Below, in pieces: positions 24,950 through 33,595 of a stretch of DNA of 64,000 nucleotides. A model generated the notes under the pieces. That model worked only from the letters and a program-made list of their open reading frames with translations. It was not told where the DNA came from and ran no database searches. Position 1 is the stretch's first letter. Each line of letters opens with the position of its first letter. The stretch is from positions 186,001-250,000 of the forward strand of contig NZ_JAQMYP010000001.1 of the NCBI RefSeq assembly GCF_028369295.1, in the 5' to 3' direction. Source of the DNA: Streptomyces sp. HD (GTDB lineage: Bacteria > Actinomycetota > Actinomycetes > Streptomycetales > Streptomycetaceae). The position numbers and the translations under genes were made by a program.

Positions 24950-26134
24950 CTACAGGCCGATCCAGGTTGCCATGTGGTTGAGCGTGTCCGGGGTGCGGCG
25001 CGACAGGTGCACCAGCCCGGTGATCGTCTCCCGGGCCGCCGGGTGATAGCGAGTCTGCTCGGGTGCCACGCGCCGAGCCTCGACCAGCGACTTCAGCGCT
25101 CCTTCGGTGTGCCCGGTCTCCATCTCGGTACGCGACTTGTCGATCAGAAAGTGGGCACGGCGGGACGTGGCCAGTTGCGACGGCAGCCTGATCTTCCTGG
25201 CCTGTTTGAGCGCGTCGTCGTACTGGTGCATCTCAACGGCGGCGGACATCTTGTGCAGGGCGACGTTCGTGGGGCCGAAGCTCAGCCAGTGCACATCCGA
25301 GGCATCGCCGATGCGCTCGGCGATTCGGCGCGCCTCCGAGATGTGCATTTTCACTGCCGACTCGTTCTCCGCTCGCGCGGCGATCACGGATCCTCCGAGA
25401 TGCAGCTGACCGGAGACGGCCAACGCCTCGCGCGTCTCGTCGGCTTGCCCGATCAGCCCGTGACCGGCGGCGACGAGTCGCTGCCCGATCCGGTACTCGC
25501 CCTCGCGGAAGTAGACCAGTGCCCGCATGTACTGGCGTACGGCTGACAGGCACGGATCCGAGGCACGCTGTGCCGCCCAGTCCATGCGGTCGAGGGCGAC
25601 GGCGGAGAGGTCGTAGTAGCCGAGCTTGACGCTGATGTCGTGTGCGGTGCGATACGCGGAGGCGAGCGACTGCCACAGCCTGGTGGACGGCGTCGACCAG
25701 GCTGTGTGAGTGAGATCGGCGACAAGGCCGGGCAGTTTCCGCGCAGCGCTTCGCAGGTGTGTGGCCCGGACCTCCTGGCACAGCTTGTCTGCACCCGCGA
25801 TGAGCCGTTCCGCCGGTTGCACAGCCAGTTCCGGGTTGGGGCCGAGGTCGTACAGGTCGAGGGACTCGCGGATCGGGCGTATCAGCTCGGCGAGCCGGTC
25901 ACGCTGCAGTTCGGTCACGTACGGCTGGCCGGTCAGCACGGTGACATCGATGCTGAGCGCCTTTGCGCAGGCAGCCACAAAGTCGGCGGTGGCGGGACGG
26001 GCCCCGCACTCCACCTGGTTCAGCAAGCTGTAGGAGTAGGGCAGCCGACCAGCCAACTGGCGTTGCGTGAGCCTGGCCAGTCGGCGCTGGTCCCTGATAC
26101 GTGCGCCCGTGTGGTTTTCGTCCAGCGTGGGCAT
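24950..26134 (-). CDS. XRE-family regulator with TPR-like sensor domain
   Basis: A 394-residue regulator. An N-terminal XRE helix-turn-helix (about 12-62: IRDQRRLARLTQRQLAGRLPYSYSLLNQVECG) is followed by about 300 residues of helical, TPR-like repeats, the layout of large Streptomyces XRE proteins that sense a small ligand or peptide. The ATG at 26134 (MPTLDENHTG) is preceded by GGAGAG; the longer frame is not needed. It is divergent from the flavoprotein gene across 118 bp and is followed by the DUF6415-like gene, a recurrent association in Streptomyces. Ligand unknown. Confidence 0.85.
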   Translation of the reverse strand: MPTLDENHTGARIRDQRRLARLTQRQLAGRLPYSYSLLNQVECGARPATADFVAACAKALSIDVTVLTGQPYVTELQRDRLAELIRPIRESLDLYDLGPNPELAVQPAERLIAGADKLCQEVRATHLRSAARKLPGLVADLTHTAWSTPSTRLWQSLASAYRTAHDISVKLGYYDLSAVALDRMDWAAQRASDPCLSAVRQYMRALVYFREGEYRIGQRLVAAGHGLIGQADETREALAVSGQLHLGGSVIAARAENESAVKMHISEARRIAERIGDASDVHWLSFGPTNVALHKMSAAVEMHQYDDALKQARKIRLPSQLATSRRAHFLIDKSRTEMETGHTEGALKSLVEARRVAPEQTRYHPAARETITGLVHLSRRTPDTLNHMATWIGL

Positions 26135-26252
26135 GCAGGTCTCTCCGTTCTGGGCAGCCACTTTGAACAGTACCCAAATGCGGACTTCTGGGGGCTTCCA
26201 TCCGCCCGACTCCCTGCTGAGCAGCGACGGTTGCGTGTGGTCGGATGGGCAC

Positions 26253-26801
26253 ATGACGACAACTGCCCGTGTGCTCTACCTGTTCGGCTCGGCGGCCCCT
26301 CCTGTCTTCGATGTCGCGGAGGTCATCCGGGACGCGCAGGGGCGCGGCTTCGATGTCTGCCTCGGTCTGACCCCGACCGCGCAGCACTGGCTCACGTCGC
26401 AGCTTGCCGAGCTGGAACGACTCACAGGTCACCCCGTGCGCAGTGAGTACAAACTGCCGGGTGAACCGGACGTGTGGCCGAGGGCGGACGTCATCGCCGT
26501 GGCGCCGGCCACCTTCAACACGGTGAACTCGTGGGCGCTCGGCCTCACCCACGACCTTGTGGTGGGCGTCGTCGCCGAGGCCATCGGCAAGGGCATCCCG
26601 ACGGTGACGATGCCGTGCGTCAACGCGGCCTACGTACAGCACCGCCAGTTCGATCGCAGCATCGACGAACTGCGTGGCATGGGCGTACGGGTCTTGTACG
26701 GCGAGGGCGGCTTCGTGCCCAACCGGCCGGGCCAGGGCAAGCCGAAGGAGTACCCGTGGCACCTGGTCCTCGACGCTGCGCAGGAACTCGCCCAAACCTG
26801 A
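26253..26801 (+). CDS. Flavoprotein (HFCD family)
   Basis: A 182-residue protein of the flavoprotein/HFCD fold (Dfp, EpiD, UbiX relatives), which binds FMN. Visible features are the N-terminal strand-loop VLYLFGSAAPPVF, the strand ADVIAVAPATFNTVNSWALGL (about 79-99) typical of this fold and VTMPCVNAAY with Cys. It could act as a decarboxylase, but substrate-binding motifs are not diagnostic. Divergent from the XRE-TPR regulator. A 17-bp-stem terminator follows. Confidence 0.82.
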   Translation: MTTTARVLYLFGSAAPPVFDVAEVIRDAQGRGFDVCLGLTPTAQHWLTSQLAELERLTGHPVRSEYKLPGEPDVWPRADVIAVAPATFNTVNSWALGLTHDLVVGVVAEAIGKGIPTVTMPCVNAAYVQHRQFDRSIDELRGMGVRVLYGEGGFVPNRPGQGKPKEYPWHLVLDAAQELAQT

Positions 26802-26845
26802 TCGACGGCTCACCGTGCGCTTGATGCGTGCGGGAGTCGCACACG

Positions 26846-26887
26846 CCCGCCCTCTGGCCGACACTTCACGGTCGGCCAGAGGGCGGG
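26846..26887 (+). terminator. 17-bp stem terminator after flavoprotein gene
   Basis: Perfect 17-bp arms, 26846-26862 (CCCGCCCTCTGGCCGAC) and 26871-26887, around an 8-nt loop, 44 bp beyond the flavoprotein stop and before the convergent lacI-type gene. Likely bidirectional terminator. The remaining spacer (26802-27041) shows nothing else. Confidence 0.8.
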
Positions 26888-27041
26888 ACCGCACCACGGC
26901 TGCCCCTATTGGGCGCGGGCGTGCCAAGCAGTAGGGATGCGGCTGGTGCGCTCCCGCGCCTCGTCCGGTCGGCGGACTTGTCGTCGCGCCGGGCACCGGA
27001 TCTTCCCCCTCAACGAGCTTCCTGGCCGCAGGCCCCCGCCC

Positions 27042-28088
27042 CTACCCCCGAGGCCCCCCAGAAGACCCCCGAACCATCAGCTCCCCCCGAATCGTCGCGA
27101 TCCCCCCGGGCGGCGCCTCCTCACGCCCCATGGCGATCCGCCCGGCGCGCGCCCCGGCCTCCGCCAACGGCAGCCTCACCGTCGTAAGGGAAGGCACCGC
27201 GTCGATGCTGAACGGGAGGTCGTCGAAGCCGGCCACGGACACGTCGTCCGGGATTCGCAGTCCGGAGTCCCGCAGGGCCGCGCACGCGCCGAGCGCGACG
27301 GAGTCGTTCGCCGCGACCACGGCCGTCAGGGACGGATCCCGGCGCAGCAGCTCCAGGGTCGCCTCGTAGCCGGACTGCCGGTCGTAGCGGCCGTAGACCG
27401 TCCAGGCGGCGTCCTCCTGGATGCCGTGCGCTTCCAGTGCCGCCCGGTGGCCCTCCAGCCGGTGCCGGGTGGTCGTGCGCTCCTCCGGGCCCGCGATGTA
27501 GCCCAGCCGCCGGTGTCCCAGGCCGATCAGGTGCTCGGTCAGCTCGCGGCCGCCGCCGCGGTTGTCGAAGGTCAGCGCGATCGCGCCGGTGTCCGGCGAC
27601 GGCGGCCGCCCGCACAGCACCACCTTCGTCCCGGCGTCCGCCAGCTTCCGCAGCTTCGACGCAACCGCCGCCGCGTGCGGCTCGTCCTCCACGGCACCGC
27701 CGGTCAGCACGACCGCGGCCGCCCGCTGTCGCTGCAGCAGGGTCAGATACGTCAGCTCGCGCTCCGGGGAGCCGCCCGTGTTGCAGACCACCGCCAGCCG
27801 CTCACCGCCCGCACGGCCGCCAGGACCGCCGATCTCGGCCTGGATCGCGCTCGCCATGATCCCGAAGAAGGGGTCGGCGATGTCGTTGACCAGGATGCCG
27901 ACCAGATCGGAGGTGGCGGCGGCCAGTGAGCTCGCCGGTCCGTTGAGGACGTAGTCCAGCTCGTCCACCGCGCGCAGCACCCGCTCCCGGGTGGTGGCGG
28001 CCACGGGGTAGTTCCCGTTCAGTACGCGCGACACCGTCGCGGGGGAGACCTGGGCGCGGGCCGCCACGTCCGCCAGGGTCACCGTCAT
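27042..28088 (-). CDS. LacI-family transcriptional regulator
   Basis: A 348-residue LacI/GalR regulator. The helix-turn-helix and hinge (TLADVAARAQVSPATVSRVLNG, about 3-24) precede a periplasmic-binding-protein-like sensor domain (DLVGILVNDIADPFFG, VVAANDSVALG, VAGFDDLPFS). The ATG at 28088 follows GGAGG at 8 nt; the frame extends 24 codons upstream. It is divergent from the dehydrogenase / DUF993 / isomerase operon, and an AAGCGCTT-centred operator lies between them, so it is the likely repressor. Inducer unknown. Confidence 0.88.
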   Translation of the reverse strand: MTVTLADVAARAQVSPATVSRVLNGNYPVAATTRERVLRAVDELDYVLNGPASSLAAATSDLVGILVNDIADPFFGIMASAIQAEIGGPGGRAGGERLAVVCNTGGSPERELTYLTLLQRQRAAAVVLTGGAVEDEPHAAAVASKLRKLADAGTKVVLCGRPPSPDTGAIALTFDNRGGGRELTEHLIGLGHRRLGYIAGPEERTTTRHRLEGHRAALEAHGIQEDAAWTVYGRYDRQSGYEATLELLRRDPSLTAVVAANDSVALGACAALRDSGLRIPDDVSVAGFDDLPFSIDAVPSLTTVRLPLAEAGARAGRIAMGREEAPPGGIATIRGELMVRGSSGGPRG

Positions 28089-28282
28089 CTCGTCGTCCTC
28101 CGGTCGCGCATCTCGTCGTACCACCTCGTACGTGCTCGTAGACAGGTCGTCACGGCCCACGGTTCCAGGTGCGTCGAGCGAACCTTACGGCCAGAAACCC
28201 CCGCTGTTCGTCCCCTCGAACAACTCAGGCTGGTCACGGTCTTGTCCGGACCACTGATCAGAGGCTAGCTTCTTATCTAATA

Positions 28283-28294
28283 GAAAGCGCTTGC
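28283..28294. promoter_or_regulatory. LacI-type operator GAAAGCGCTTGC
   Basis: The core AAGCGCTT (28285-28292) is a perfect palindrome with the central CG typical of LacI-family operators. It lies 66 bp before the dehydrogenase start in the 271-bp divergent spacer, next to AT-rich TTCTTATCTAATAG, which may include the promoter. Confidence 0.65.
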
Positions 28295-28359
28295 TGCGAC
28301 GCTCACCAGTGCACGACAGGGCGATACGCGGCGCAGACCCCGCGTGCGAAGGGAAAGAC

Positions 28360-29517
28360 GTGACACGCAAGACGGTGCGTATCGCCATGAACGGTGTGAC
28401 GGGGCGCATGGGCTACCGCCAGCACCTGGTCCGCTCCATCCTGGCCCTGCGCGAACAGGGCGGCCTCGACCTCGGCGACGGAACCGTGCTGTGGCCCGAG
28501 CCCGTCCTGGTCGGCCGCCGCGAGCACGCGCTGAGGGCGCTCGCCGAGCAGCACGGCCTGGACCCCGAGAACATCTCGACCGACCTCGACGCGGTCCTCG
28601 CCGACCCGACCGTCGAGATCTACTTCGACGCCCAGGTCACCTCCGCCCGCGAGGAGGCGATCAGGAAGGCGATCGCCGCGGGCAAGCACATCTACACCGA
28701 GAAGCCGACGGCCACCGGGCTGGAGGGCGCCCTGGAGCTGGCGAAGCTCGCCGCCGCGGCCGGTATCAAGCACGGCGTCGTCCAGGACAAGCTCTTCCTC
28801 CCCGGCCTGCTCAAGCTGAAGCGCCTCATCGACGGCGGCTTCTTCGGCCGGATCCTGTCCATCCGCGGCGAGTTCGGCTACTGGGTCTTCGAGGGCGACT
28901 GGCAGACCGCCCAGCGGCCGTCCTGGAACTACCGTGCGGAGGACGGTGGCGGCATTGTCGTCGACATGTTCCCGCACTGGGAGTACGTCCTCCACGAGCT
29001 CTTCGGCCGGGTGAAGTCCGTCCAGGCCATCGCCACCACCCACATCCCGCAGCGCTGGGACGAGAACGACAAGCCGTACGACGCGACGGCCGACGACGCC
29101 GCGTACGGCATCTTCGAGCTGGAGGGCGGCGCGATCGCCCAGATCAACTCCTCCTGGGCCGTCCGCGTCAACCGCGACGAGCTGGTCGAGTTCCAGGTCG
29201 ACGGCACCGAGGGCTCGGCGGTCGCGGGCCTGCGCAACTGCCGCGTCCAGCACCGCTCCCTCACCCCCAAGCCGGTCTGGAACCCGGACATCCCGGCCAC
29301 CTACTCCTTCCGCGACCAGTGGCAGGAGGTCCCGGACAACGCCGAGTTCGACAACGGCTTCAAGGCCCAGTGGGAGCTGTTCCTGCGGCACATCTACGCC
29401 GATGCCCCCTATCACTGGGACCTCCTCGCCGGCGCCCGTGGCGTCCAGCTCGCCGAGCTGGGCCTGAAGTCGTCGGCCGAGGGCCGCCGTATCGACGTAC
29501 CGGAGATCCAGCCGTGA
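28360..29517 (+). CDS. Gfo/Idh/MocA-family dehydrogenase
   Basis: A 385-residue NAD(P)-dependent oxidoreductase. The N-terminal Rossmann part has VRIAMNGVTGRMGYRQHL and the family motif HIYTEKPTATG (EKP, about 110-120). The C-terminal alpha/beta part has DMFPHWEYVLHELFG with His. These enzymes oxidise or reduce sugar or inositol derivatives. The GTG at 28360 follows GAAGGGAAAG; the frame is open upstream to 28291. Its stop overlaps the DUF993 gene start (GTGA), so the operon is translationally coupled. The exact substrate is unknown. Confidence 0.87.
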   Translation: MTRKTVRIAMNGVTGRMGYRQHLVRSILALREQGGLDLGDGTVLWPEPVLVGRREHALRALAEQHGLDPENISTDLDAVLADPTVEIYFDAQVTSAREEAIRKAIAAGKHIYTEKPTATGLEGALELAKLAAAAGIKHGVVQDKLFLPGLLKLKRLIDGGFFGRILSIRGEFGYWVFEGDWQTAQRPSWNYRAEDGGGIVVDMFPHWEYVLHELFGRVKSVQAIATTHIPQRWDENDKPYDATADDAAYGIFELEGGAIAQINSSWAVRVNRDELVEFQVDGTEGSAVAGLRNCRVQHRSLTPKPVWNPDIPATYSFRDQWQEVPDNAEFDNGFKAQWELFLRHIYADAPYHWDLLAGARGVQLAELGLKSSAEGRRIDVPEIQP

Positions 29518-30665
29518 CCATCCGACTCCCCGACTTCAAGGGCGGGTTGAGGGCGTACGAGCCCCGCGCCGAGCCACTGGCCGTGACGCCGGGCGCGCCC
29601 TTCACCTCCCGTACGGTCTTCTCGGCGGCGCACGTCGTCGCCGACCCGTACGCCGACACGACCCCCGACTCGCCCGCCGCCGTCGACTGGGACGCCACCC
29701 TCGCCTTCCGCCACCACCTGTGGGCCCACGGGCTCGGCGTCGCCGAGGCCATGGACACCGCCCAGCGCGGGATGGGCCTGGACTGGGCGGGCGCCGCCGA
29801 GCTGATCCGCCGGAGCGCCGCCGAGGCCAAGGCGGTCGGCGGGCGGATCGCCTGCGGGGTCGGCACCGACCAGATCGCCGCCGGGTCTCTCGTGGAGGTC
29901 CGGGCGGCGTACGAGGAGCAGCTCGCGGTCGTGGAGGCTTCGGGCGCCCAGGCGATCCTGATGGCCTCCCGCGCGCTGGCCGCCGCGGCCTCCGGGCCGG
30001 AGGACTACCTGGAGGTCTACGGCCACCTCCTGCGCCAGTCCGCCGAGCCGGTGATCCTGCACTGGCTGGGCCCGATGTTCGACCCGGCGCTGGAGGGCTA
30101 CTGGGGCTCCGCCGACCTGGACGCGGCCACCGACACCTTCCTGGAGGTCATCGCCGCGCACCCCGACAAGGTGGACGGCATCAAGGTGTCCCTGCTGGAC
30201 GCCCAGCGGGAGATCGACATCCGCCGCCGCCTCCCGCAGGGGGTGCGCTGCTACACCGGCGACGACTTCAACTACCCGGAGCTGATCGCGGGCGACGAGA
30301 AGGGTTTCAGCCACGCCCTGCTCGGCATCTTCGACCCGCTGGGCCCGCTGGCGGCCGAGGCGGTGCGGGTGCTCGACACGGGGAACGTGTCCGGCTTCCG
30401 GGAGCTGCTCGACCCGACGGTCGAGTTGTCCCGCCATCTCTTCCAGACCCCGACCCGCTTCTACAAGACGGGCGTGGTCTTCCTGGCCTGGCTGTCCGGC
30501 CACCAGTCGCACTTCACCATGGTCGGCGGCCTCCAGTCGGCCCGCTCCCTCCCGCACTTCGCCCGCGCCTACGAACTCGCCGACGGACTGGGCCTGTTCC
30601 CGGACCCGAAGCTGGCGGAGGAACGGATGAAGAACCTGCTCGCCCTGTACGGAGTGGCCCAGTGA
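29514..30665 (+). CDS. DUF993 (aldolase-like) protein
   Basis: A 383-residue protein of the DUF993 family, an uncharacterised group with an aldolase/dihydrodipicolinate-synthase-like TIM barrel. Visible features are the N-terminal ARTVFSAAHVV-like stretch (SRTVFSAAHVVADPYAD), GGRIACGVGTDQ, ILMASRAL, PVILHWLGPMFDPALEGYWG and DGIKVSLLDAQREI with a candidate Schiff-base lysine (about 228). The start and stop both overlap the neighbouring genes by 4 bp. Its place between a dehydrogenase and an isomerase suggests carbon-carbon cleavage or dehydration of a sugar acid or keto sugar; this is inference. Confidence 0.8.
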   Translation: MTIRLPDFKGGLRAYEPRAEPLAVTPGAPFTSRTVFSAAHVVADPYADTTPDSPAAVDWDATLAFRHHLWAHGLGVAEAMDTAQRGMGLDWAGAAELIRRSAAEAKAVGGRIACGVGTDQIAAGSLVEVRAAYEEQLAVVEASGAQAILMASRALAAAASGPEDYLEVYGHLLRQSAEPVILHWLGPMFDPALEGYWGSADLDAATDTFLEVIAAHPDKVDGIKVSLLDAQREIDIRRRLPQGVRCYTGDDFNYPELIAGDEKGFSHALLGIFDPLGPLAAEAVRVLDTGNVSGFRELLDPTVELSRHLFQTPTRFYKTGVVFLAWLSGHQSHFTMVGGLQSARSLPHFARAYELADGLGLFPDPKLAEERMKNLLALYGVAQ

Positions 30666-31504
30666 GCACCAGCCCAGCAGACCTCGCGCGCTTCTCGATC
30701 AACCAGATGACCGTGAAGCAGCTGTCGATGCCCGAACTGGTCGAGGAATGCGGCCGGCTGGGCATCGGCAACGTCGGCCTGTGGCGCGAGCCCGTCCAGT
30801 CGTACGGCCTGGAGGCGACGGCCAAGCTGGTCCGTGACGCGGGCCTGACGGTCACCACCCTGTGCCGCGGCGGCTTCTTCACCGCGATCGACCCGGCCGA
30901 GCGGGCCGAGGCCCTGGACGACAACCGCCGCGCCGTCGACGAGGCGGCGACGCTGGGCACGGACGTACTGGTGCTGGTGTCCGGCGGGCTGCCCGCCGGC
31001 TCCAAGGACCTGCACGGCGCGCGGGAGCGGATCGCCGACGCGCTGGCCGAGCTGGGCCCGTACGCCGAGGAGCGCGGCGTGAAGCTGGCCATCGAGCCGC
31101 TGCACCCCATGTACGCCGCCGACCGGTGTGTGGTGTCGACGCTGGCCCAGGCCCTGGACCTGGCGGAACGCTTCCCGGCCCGGCAGGTCGGCGTCACGGT
31201 GGACACGTACCACATCTGGTGGGACGACAACGCGCCCGCGCAGATCGCCCGAGCGGGCGCCGGCGGCCGTATCCACACCTTTCAACTCGCCGACTGGACC
31301 ACCCCGTTGCCCGAGGGCGTCCTCACCGGCCGCGGTCAGATCGGCGACGGCTCGATCGACATGCGGGAGTGGAAGGGCTACGTCGAGGCGGCCGGGTACA
31401 CCGGCGCCATCGAGGTGGAGCTGTTCAACGACGCGCTGTGGGCGCGCGACGGCCGTGAGGTGCTGGCGGAGACGGCGGCACGGTTCGTGGAGCACGCGGG
31501 CTAG
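30662..31504 (+). CDS. Sugar phosphate isomerase/epimerase (TIM barrel)
   Basis: A 280-residue xylose-isomerase-like TIM barrel. Metal-ligand motifs include VKLAIEPLHPMYAADR (Glu about 144), VTVDTYHIWWDD (Asp/His about 180-183), IHTFQLADWTTP and AIEVELFND (Glu about 257). The GTG start overlaps the DUF993 stop. It is the third gene of the LacI-controlled operon and probably isomerises or epimerises the pathway intermediate. A transporter gene is not present in the operon. Confidence 0.85.
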   Translation: MSTSPADLARFSINQMTVKQLSMPELVEECGRLGIGNVGLWREPVQSYGLEATAKLVRDAGLTVTTLCRGGFFTAIDPAERAEALDDNRRAVDEAATLGTDVLVLVSGGLPAGSKDLHGARERIADALAELGPYAEERGVKLAIEPLHPMYAADRCVVSTLAQALDLAERFPARQVGVTVDTYHIWWDDNAPAQIARAGAGGRIHTFQLADWTTPLPEGVLTGRGQIGDGSIDMREWKGYVEAAGYTGAIEVELFNDALWARDGREVLAETAARFVEHAG

Positions 31505-31544
31505 CGGACGCGGGCCGGCGCCCGCGGAACCCCACGCCGGCTCC

Positions 31545-31946
31545 TCACGGGGGTGGGAGCAGGGTGCCCAGCGGCCCCAGGTCGAGGTTGAGGTCCTCCA
31601 GCGTGAGCCCGTAACGGTCGCACAGCTCGGTCATCCGGTCGTGGAGGAGCATCAGGGTCAGGCCGAGGCGCTCCTCCTGCTCCTCGGTCAGATCGCCCTG
31701 GTCGACACGGTGCAGGGCCTGGCGCTCCATCAGCTGGCGGAGGAGTTCGACGATGGTGAGCACCAGTCTGACCAGGTCCCGCTCCACGGTGTCGGGGTCG
31801 GTGTGCAGGCGGCGCGCGGCGCTCCGCCCCCCGGTCGGCGGGGCCACGTCGTCCGGCTGAGCGGGCAGCAGGGAGAACGCCCGGTGCGCGGCCTCCGCGA
31901 CCTCGCGCAGCCGGTCGGCGGGCGGGCGCTCAGCCGGGCCCGTCAC
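31545..31946 (-). CDS. gvpK: Gas vesicle protein GvpK
   Basis: A 133-residue GvpK family protein, an accessory factor for gas vesicle assembly. The conserved core is DPDTVERDLVRLVLTIVELLRQLMERQALHRVDQGDLTEEQEERLG (about 50-95). It is the last gene of the gvp operon; its GTG start lies 17 bp inside the end of gvpS. The C terminus is a short proline-rich tail. Confidence 0.9.
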   Translation of the reverse strand: MTGPAERPPADRLREVAEAAHRAFSLLPAQPDDVAPPTGGRSAARRLHTDPDTVERDLVRLVLTIVELLRQLMERQALHRVDQGDLTEEQEERLGLTLMLLHDRMTELCDRYGLTLEDLNLDLGPLGTLLPPP

Positions 31947-32193
31947 CGTGGCCGCCGTTCTCCGTCGGCGTCCGCTCCGGGAGGACGAGCGCCCACTGCT
32001 CCTCCATCTGGTCGCGGACGGCGACCACGACCGCGCGCAGCGAGATCCGCACCAGGTCGATGTCGGCGACCGACAGGACGAGATCGCCGGTGAGTACGAC
32101 GCCGCCGCTCAGCAGCCGGTCGAGCAGGTCGATCAGCGCCACCTGCCGTCCGCTGAGGGGGCGGTCGTCGTCGTACGCGCCGTATTCGGTCAC
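31930..32193 (-). CDS. gvpS: Gas vesicle protein GvpS (GvpA/J-like)
   Basis: An 87-residue protein with a GvpA-type fold: LIDLLDRLLSGGVVLTGDLVLSVADIDLVRISLRAVVVAV (about 20-60) matches the GvpA/J/M shell-protein domain. By position between gvpL and gvpK it corresponds to gvpS of Streptomyces clusters; gvpJ-like would be the alternative name. The GTG at 32193 overlaps the gvpL stop. The C terminus is hydrophilic and slightly acidic. Confidence 0.85.
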   Translation of the reverse strand: MTEYGAYDDDRPLSGRQVALIDLLDRLLSGGVVLTGDLVLSVADIDLVRISLRAVVVAVRDQMEEQWALVLPERTPTENGGHGDGPG

Positions 32194-33035
32194 CGCTGTC
32201 GCGCCCCTTCGGGGGGTGCCGTGAAGGAGTACGGCGCCCATGGCCCGGTGACCTCCACCCGTACGCCGGGCAGGTCGTCGGCGGCGTGCAGCATACGGTC
32301 GTGGAACTCCTCGGCCGCGTGGCGCGGGACGAGATAGGCGTCGTTGGCGACGTTCTCGCCGGGGACGTGGGCCAGGGTTCCCTGCTGGGGACGGTGCCGG
32401 GCCCGCTCCACCGCAAGACCGCGCGCCCGCTCCTCCGTCCGCCGTACGGCCTCCTCGGCGGCCCGCCAGGTGTCCTCGCGTGTCTGACGGTGCTGCCTGC
32501 GGCGGCGCAGGTACGCGCGTCCGGGGGCCGGATCAGCCGGGTCGGCCGGGTCGGCCGGTCCGGTGGCGGAGGAGCCGTGCGCCGCGGGGGAGGGGGGCGG
32601 CTCGGACGCGGGTGGGATCTCGGCGTACACCTTCACGCCCCACTCCACGTGGTCGTCGAACCGGTCCAGCAGCGCGGTGAAGGCCTCCTGCCGTTCGCTC
32701 AGCATCCGCTCGACACGGCTGTCGTCGAGGTACACCGTGGTCAGCCGCAGGGGGAGGACGGTGGTGCGGGCGGCGAGGGTCTCGATGACGAGGTGGTGGG
32801 CCCGGGCCGTCGACTCCAGCCAGTCGAGATCCTCCAGCCGCGCCCTCAGGGCCGCCTCCGAGAACTCCTCCCCGGGCACCGCGCTGACCGCGGCGGCCAC
32901 CGCGCCCGAGCGGACCAGGGTGACGGGCGCATCCGCCACGCCGCGGACGTCGGCCAGCGCCGCATGTGCCCGCTGTGCCGTCGGGCCGGACGACCTGACC
33001 ACGGCGTAGGCGTAGCTCAACCGCCGGCCGTTCAC
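32190..33035 (-). CDS. gvpL: Gas vesicle protein GvpL/GvpF family
   Basis: A 281-residue GvpL/F-family accessory protein. Family features are the N-terminal YAYAVVRSSG, a domain with LDWLESTARAHHLVIETLA and TVLPLRLTTVYLDD (about 90-115), and the C-terminal VEVTGPWAPYSF. A low-complexity insert (PADPADPADPA) sits between the two domains. The GTG overlaps the gvpJ stop, and its stop overlaps the gvpS start. GvpL binds GvpA in other systems, a nucleation role. Confidence 0.87.
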   Translation of the reverse strand: MNGRRLSYAYAVVRSSGPTAQRAHAALADVRGVADAPVTLVRSGAVAAAVSAVPGEEFSEAALRARLEDLDWLESTARAHHLVIETLAARTTVLPLRLTTVYLDDSRVERMLSERQEAFTALLDRFDDHVEWGVKVYAEIPPASEPPPSPAAHGSSATGPADPADPADPAPGRAYLRRRRQHRQTREDTWRAAEEAVRRTEERARGLAVERARHRPQQGTLAHVPGENVANDAYLVPRHAAEEFHDRMLHAADDLPGVRVEVTGPWAPYSFTAPPEGARQR

Positions 33036-33559
33036 GGCTCTCGATCCCGGTCCTCGGCGACGTCCTTCTTGCGGCGGGCACGCCGTGGCTCGGCGCCGGA
33101 CTCCCGGTCCGTTGCACGGGACGGGCGTCGGCTTCCTGATCCGCGCTCGGACAACTCGCCCGCGGACTCCGCCTTCTCGGCCTTCTCGACCTTCCGGCGC
33201 AGCTCCTTCACCTCGGCGCGCAGTCGCTCGTTCTGTTCCTTCAGGGAGTGCCGTTGGTCGGCGCGGGAGGACAGCGCCGGGTCGTGCTCCCACCAGTCGA
33301 TGCCGATTTCCCTGGCCTTGTCGACCGAGGCCACCAGGAGCCGCAGCTTGATGGTGAGCAGTTCGATGTCCAGCAGGTTGATCTTGATGTCACCGACGAT
33401 GACGATGCCCTTGTCGAGGACGCGCTCAAGGATGTCGGCGAGGTTCGCGCTGGATCCCCCGCCGCTGTACGGGGACAGCGCCTGCGACGGCGTGGAGCGG
33501 GTGGGGACGGGCTCGGTCACGGCGTACTCGACCTCGTTTCCGGGAGCACCCACGGTCAC
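33032..33559 (-). CDS. gvpJ: Gas vesicle protein GvpJ (GvpA-like with coiled coil)
   Basis: Up to 175 residues. The GvpA-type domain (NLADILERVLDKGIVIVGDIKINLLDIELLTIKLRLLVAS, about 38-78) is followed by a coiled-coil stretch (SLKEQNERLRAEVKELRRKVEKAEKAE) and a highly charged tail. It likely forms a minor shell or cone-tip component. The start is uncertain: GTGs at 33559, 33553 and 33520 are possible and none has a good ribosome site. CCACGGTCA-type repeats overlap the first of them. Confidence 0.82.
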   Translation of the reverse strand: MTVGAPGNEVEYAVTEPVPTRSTPSQALSPYSGGGSSANLADILERVLDKGIVIVGDIKINLLDIELLTIKLRLLVASVDKAREIGIDWWEHDPALSSRADQRHSLKEQNERLRAEVKELRRKVEKAEKAESAGELSERGSGSRRPSRATDRESGAEPRRARRKKDVAEDRDREP

Positions 33560-33595
33560 CCACGGTCACGCATGTCCGACCGAGTTCATCCACGG

